A DNA stretch of 64,000 nucleotides. It comes from Amborella trichopoda. Taxonomy: Eukaryota; Streptophyta; Magnoliopsida; Amborellales; Amborellaceae. Location of the stretch: positions 2,129,034-2,193,033 of the forward strand of contig NW_006497658.1 of NCBI RefSeq assembly GCF_000471905.2, written 5' to 3'. Shown one piece after another: positions 61,195 through 64,000 of this stretch (position 1 is its first letter; the number at the start of each line of letters is the position of its first letter). Under the pieces are notes generated by a model, which had not been told where the DNA came from, did no database searches, and worked only from the letters and a program-made list of their open reading frames with translations. The translations under genes were made by a program, and so were the position numbers.

Positions 61195-61470
61195 TAAAAT
61201 TTATTTTTAATTATAAAATTTAAAGCTTCAAAAATAGTGCATATCAAACAGATCTATGAGAACTCAAAAATTTTGAAAATTGACGGTCCAAAAATCCATT
61301 ACAATATGCATTATTTCCCAAACATGAAATCCATTATTTTCTCATATCCGTGCATCTTGATATCAAGATTATCAATTTGAGGATATCTGGTCACCAAAAC
61401 AACATCTTTTAGTGAAAATTTTGAGGTATGCTCTAATTTGATTGTTTAGAGCCTCGACTCCATAAACTTT
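61195..61470 (-). mobile_element. MITE family X, copy 8, at the virus break
   Basis: Reverse orientation copy (TAATTATAAAATTTAAAGCT, AAAAATTTTGAAAATTGACG, TTGATATCAAGATTATCAAT, TTTTGAGGTATGCTC). It starts within about 10 bp of the last viral codon. Its left terminal repeat is missing, so junction and truncation coincide. Confidence 0.7.
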
Positions 61471-62379
61471 TCCCTGTTTTTATTATTAGTATTAGAGTGT
61501 AGAGTAGCCACCAACTGACAGTGTAACATGTACTACCTTGAATATCAATCATCTGCCGAGCAAACAAAGAAAAAAATACATGAAGGTTTATGGTGCTCCA
61601 AAACATGAAATCCTAAAATTCAAAAGCAAGGATACATAAAGGCCTTAATAAAGCTAGGAAGTGTACAATAAGAAATTTTATTTTTAGCAAAGGATACCAC
61701 GATGTAGATAGAATTTGGCAAATGTTCTATCAATCCTTCTCAAAGTTCAAACAAAGATTTCTCAAACTTTTGACGTAACCTTGACCATGTTGTTTCTATT
61801 AGTGTGATTATGATCTTTTTGTACTAAAAATAAACAATCTTATAATATAGATGTCAAAAAAATATCATGTATTGGGCCAAGTAAATCCATGACATACGAA
61901 ACAATAAGTCAAAATATTCCATTATTTTACTTACGTTAAAAAAAAATAAAAATAAAAAATAAAAAAAAGGAGGTTAATAAATTATTATCTCAAATATTTC
62001 CTTTTAAGTGTCTAGATGGGGAGCTATATTTATGCGGTGGTAATGCTTGGAAATGAAGAAGACTCTTGGGTATGAACTTAGAATAATAAGGCAAAGGAAT
62101 ATGTTCATGTGAAGCATTAATGTGCCTCTTATTTTCTAAATCCTTAAGTTACATTTGTAACACATTTTCTCTAGGTCTCATTAATATTTAATCAAGACTT
62201 GCAACTGATCCCACATGATCTATGCCTTATCAAAAGGGTTTTCCATTTCCTTTAGCTTAGTATGACTTGAGAGTGGTCAGATATCCATTTCACCCCTTAA
62301 TACCCTTAGTAATTCTATTTTTCCCTTGTAGTTGCCCATATCTGCTTTTTTTACTTCGTAGGGAATGGGATTTAACAAT
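61471..62379. other. Spacer without recognised features
   Basis: AT-rich sequence. No viral sequence resumes and no gene is seen. Confidence 0.35.
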
Positions 62380-62549
62380 TAGGAGTGGCAATGGACCCGA
62401 TCAAATCAGGAACTGACGGATAGACCCGACCTCGGGTCTGGGTACGGATCCAAATTTTGGACAAAAGTCTAGGTCCAACAGGACTTGGAACCCAATACTA
62501 TTGGGGTCCAAGTCCAGGTCCAGCAGGAGCCGACCCATTACCACCCCTA
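62380..62549. mobile_element. hAT-type MITE 3
   Basis: Starts TAGGAGTGGCAATGGACCCG and, on the other strand, TAGGGGTGGTAATGGGTCGG. This is 170 bp, with a self-complementary interior (ACCCGACCTCGGGTCTGGGT). The outer octamers match only in part (ATTTAACA / ATTTAGCC). Confidence 0.75.
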
Positions 62550-62949
62550 CATTTAGCCCCCTAACTTGTGAGGCGTATATGTCTTACTTAAAAAGGTTAT
62601 ACAAAAAATATTATCTTATACACTTGAAATTTTTAAATTTACTAACATGAAAACTTTCTTGAAGAATTCACTCCTAGGATTTTAGATTTGCTAAACGAAA
62701 TTTGTTTTTTTATTGGGTAGGTGAAAGGAATCAAAGATAGGACGCAATGCGACGGCCCGTTGCTCCCTAACCACCTAGAAACTGATTTTCATTCACACTC
62801 TTCAAGTATGCACTTCCATGCTAGAGAGAGAGAGAGTACACTTCTAAGTTTTTATCCTAACATAATTCACATTGGTAAGTTTAGAGAGAGAAAGACCAAT
62901 TAATAGAGAGTGAGAGAGATTTTTAAGTGGAAAGACTTTTTATTTATAT
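62550..62949. other. Spacer without recognised features
   Basis: Contains short GAGAGA runs near 62825 and 62885. No gene supported. Confidence 0.3.
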
Positions 62950-63310
62950 ATAAATAATCCAATTAAAGCGTGCCTCCAAATTCTATTGTAACATGTAGTT
63001 TTGGTGTTAAAAATTCTTAGAATTATTTGAAAATTTATTTTCGTATGTAATTATAAAATTTTAAACTCCAAAGATGGATAAAATCAAGTAGATCTAGACA
63101 ATATTGAAAATTGACGGTCTAGATAATGTGTTGCAAGATGCACTATGTTCAGGACTCAAAATCCTTTTCTTTTCTTTTTTTTTCCATATTTGTACATCTT
63201 GATGTTGACATGATCAATAAGAAGGTTTTTCAACATTAAAACAACATTTCCAATAGATTTTTGAGGTGCATTTTTAATTATACATTTTAAAGTTGCAATC
63301 TTTTATAAAC
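62950..63310 (-). mobile_element. MITE family X, copy 9
   Basis: Reverse orientation copy with CCAATTAAAGCGTGCCTCCA at the left, AGTAGATCTAGACAATATTG, CATCTTGATGTTGACATGAT, and TTTTTGAGGTGCAT at the right, close to full length. Confidence 0.72.
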
Positions 63311-63727
63311 TTTTTCCTTTTTGAGTTTCCATCCTAACATAATTCACATTGGTAAGTTATGGGGTAGATAGGCCACTTACCCTTTCAAAAATAAGATAAA
63401 AAGGGCTAATGAGCCCAGTTGGTAAAAAAACACACAAATGGTTGGAATTGATTTTTTTTTCTTGTCAAAAATAAGATATTCCATTCCAACACTTGGGAAT
63501 CAACTTCTTAAAAAATAGGAGTATGTACAGCCTGCGCTGCCCGATTACACGGTTAGAGTTCATGGCCTCTTCTCAAAAGTACGTGTGCAAGTTCAAAGTC
63601 AACAACTCCACAATATACAATAAAAATAAATATTTTTTAAATTGGGAATGGAGATGGGGCATCGGTGGTTTCCGTGCAAATGCCTCGACATAACGTCCCA
63701 CCCTCTAGTGAACATTATAAAAAAAAG
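63311..63727. other. Spacer without recognised features
   Basis: Repeats a short phrase of the flank (TTTCCATCCTAACATAATTC near 63325 resembles TTATCCTAACATAATTCACA near 62850). The open frame at 63493-63693 shows no family features. Confidence 0.3.
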
Positions 63728-64000
63728 GATAAAGTTTATATAAGGATACAACCTTATAATGTAGAACTACGGATGCACTCAAAAATCCATCGGAAAAGGT
63801 AGTTTTAATGTTGAAAAACCCTTTGATTGATCATCTCGACATCGAGATGTATGACCATGAAAAATAAAAAGATTTTAACACTCATAAATAGTGCATTATA
63901 CAACATATTATCTACACCTTCCATTTTCAAGATTTTCATATGTTTATAGATCTACTTGATTTTAACTATTTTTAAAATTTAAAATTTTATAATTAAATAT
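63728..64000 (+). mobile_element. MITE family X, copy 10, runs off the window
   Basis: Almost the same as the copy at 41190: AAAGTTTATATAAGGATGCA here reads AAGTTTATATAAGGATACAA, followed by the same landmarks in order. The end lies beyond 64000. Confidence 0.7.

Noticed and set aside
63493..63693. Open frame of 66 residues near the right edge
   Set aside because: No recognisable family, no promoter or splice context, and a length expected by chance.

Overview
This is AT-rich eukaryotic nuclear DNA, almost certainly from a flowering plant. The indicators are plant-type Copia and Gypsy LTRs, an L1-type LINE with a zf-RVT end, Mutator-like and hAT MITEs, a plant mobile domain fragment, a Caulimoviridae-like endogenous pararetrovirus, and a cysteine-tailed glycine-rich cell-wall protein gene. 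I cannot name the species. The window is a transposon graveyard: I can support one probably intact host gene, and most other reading frames are broken elements or low-complexity shadows. There are two assembly gaps (31617-31683 and 52366-52385).

Layout. (1) 1-9.1 kb: minus-strand Copia LTRs (28-1937 and 6216-8167), the second with a decayed RNase H end beside it, and between them an L1 LINE tail split by a 513-bp MITE. (2) 9.7-14.0 kb: block A of a segmental duplication, carrying the two-exon glycine-rich protein gene (12947-13831). (3) 14.7-15.7 kb: a minus-strand Copia gag-protease fossil. (4) 17.0-29.06 kb: a minus-strand LTR element with both LTRs, a decayed primer-binding site and a polypurine tract. 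Its upstream LTR was hit by a 4.3-kb solo LTR (23788-28125, 5-bp target duplication GGGGC). (5) 29.4-37.1 kb: block B, the second duplication copy. It was enlarged by a 1.75-kb solo LTR (30280-32031, duplication GCCCT) and by a 2.05-kb Copia solo LTR that landed inside exon 1 of the duplicated glycine-rich gene (33836-35880). That gene copy is a pseudogene. (6) 37.1-49.9 kb: a truncated sixth Copia LTR, then two related Mutator-like TIR elements. Element A is 38685-40439. Element B is 44365-49925. Both contain arrays of CCGGA-centred repeats, and element B also carries a broken plant mobile domain gene. (7) 50-64 kb: hAT-type MITEs, about ten copies of a TIR-bearing MITE family (which begins at 41 kb), a second copy of the 0.5-kb MITE with a perfect 9-bp target duplication, a LINE tail, and a decayed pararetrovirus (56.7-61.2 kb).

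Nested insertions give a readable order of events: duplication of the glycine-rich gene block, LTR insertions into block B, and Gypsy-type insertion into the already present Copia LTR. The only products likely to work together are those of the single gene, whose secreted protein would join the cell wall. Everything else is relic or non-coding repeat. All similarity statements are from reading the sequence by eye, with no database search.
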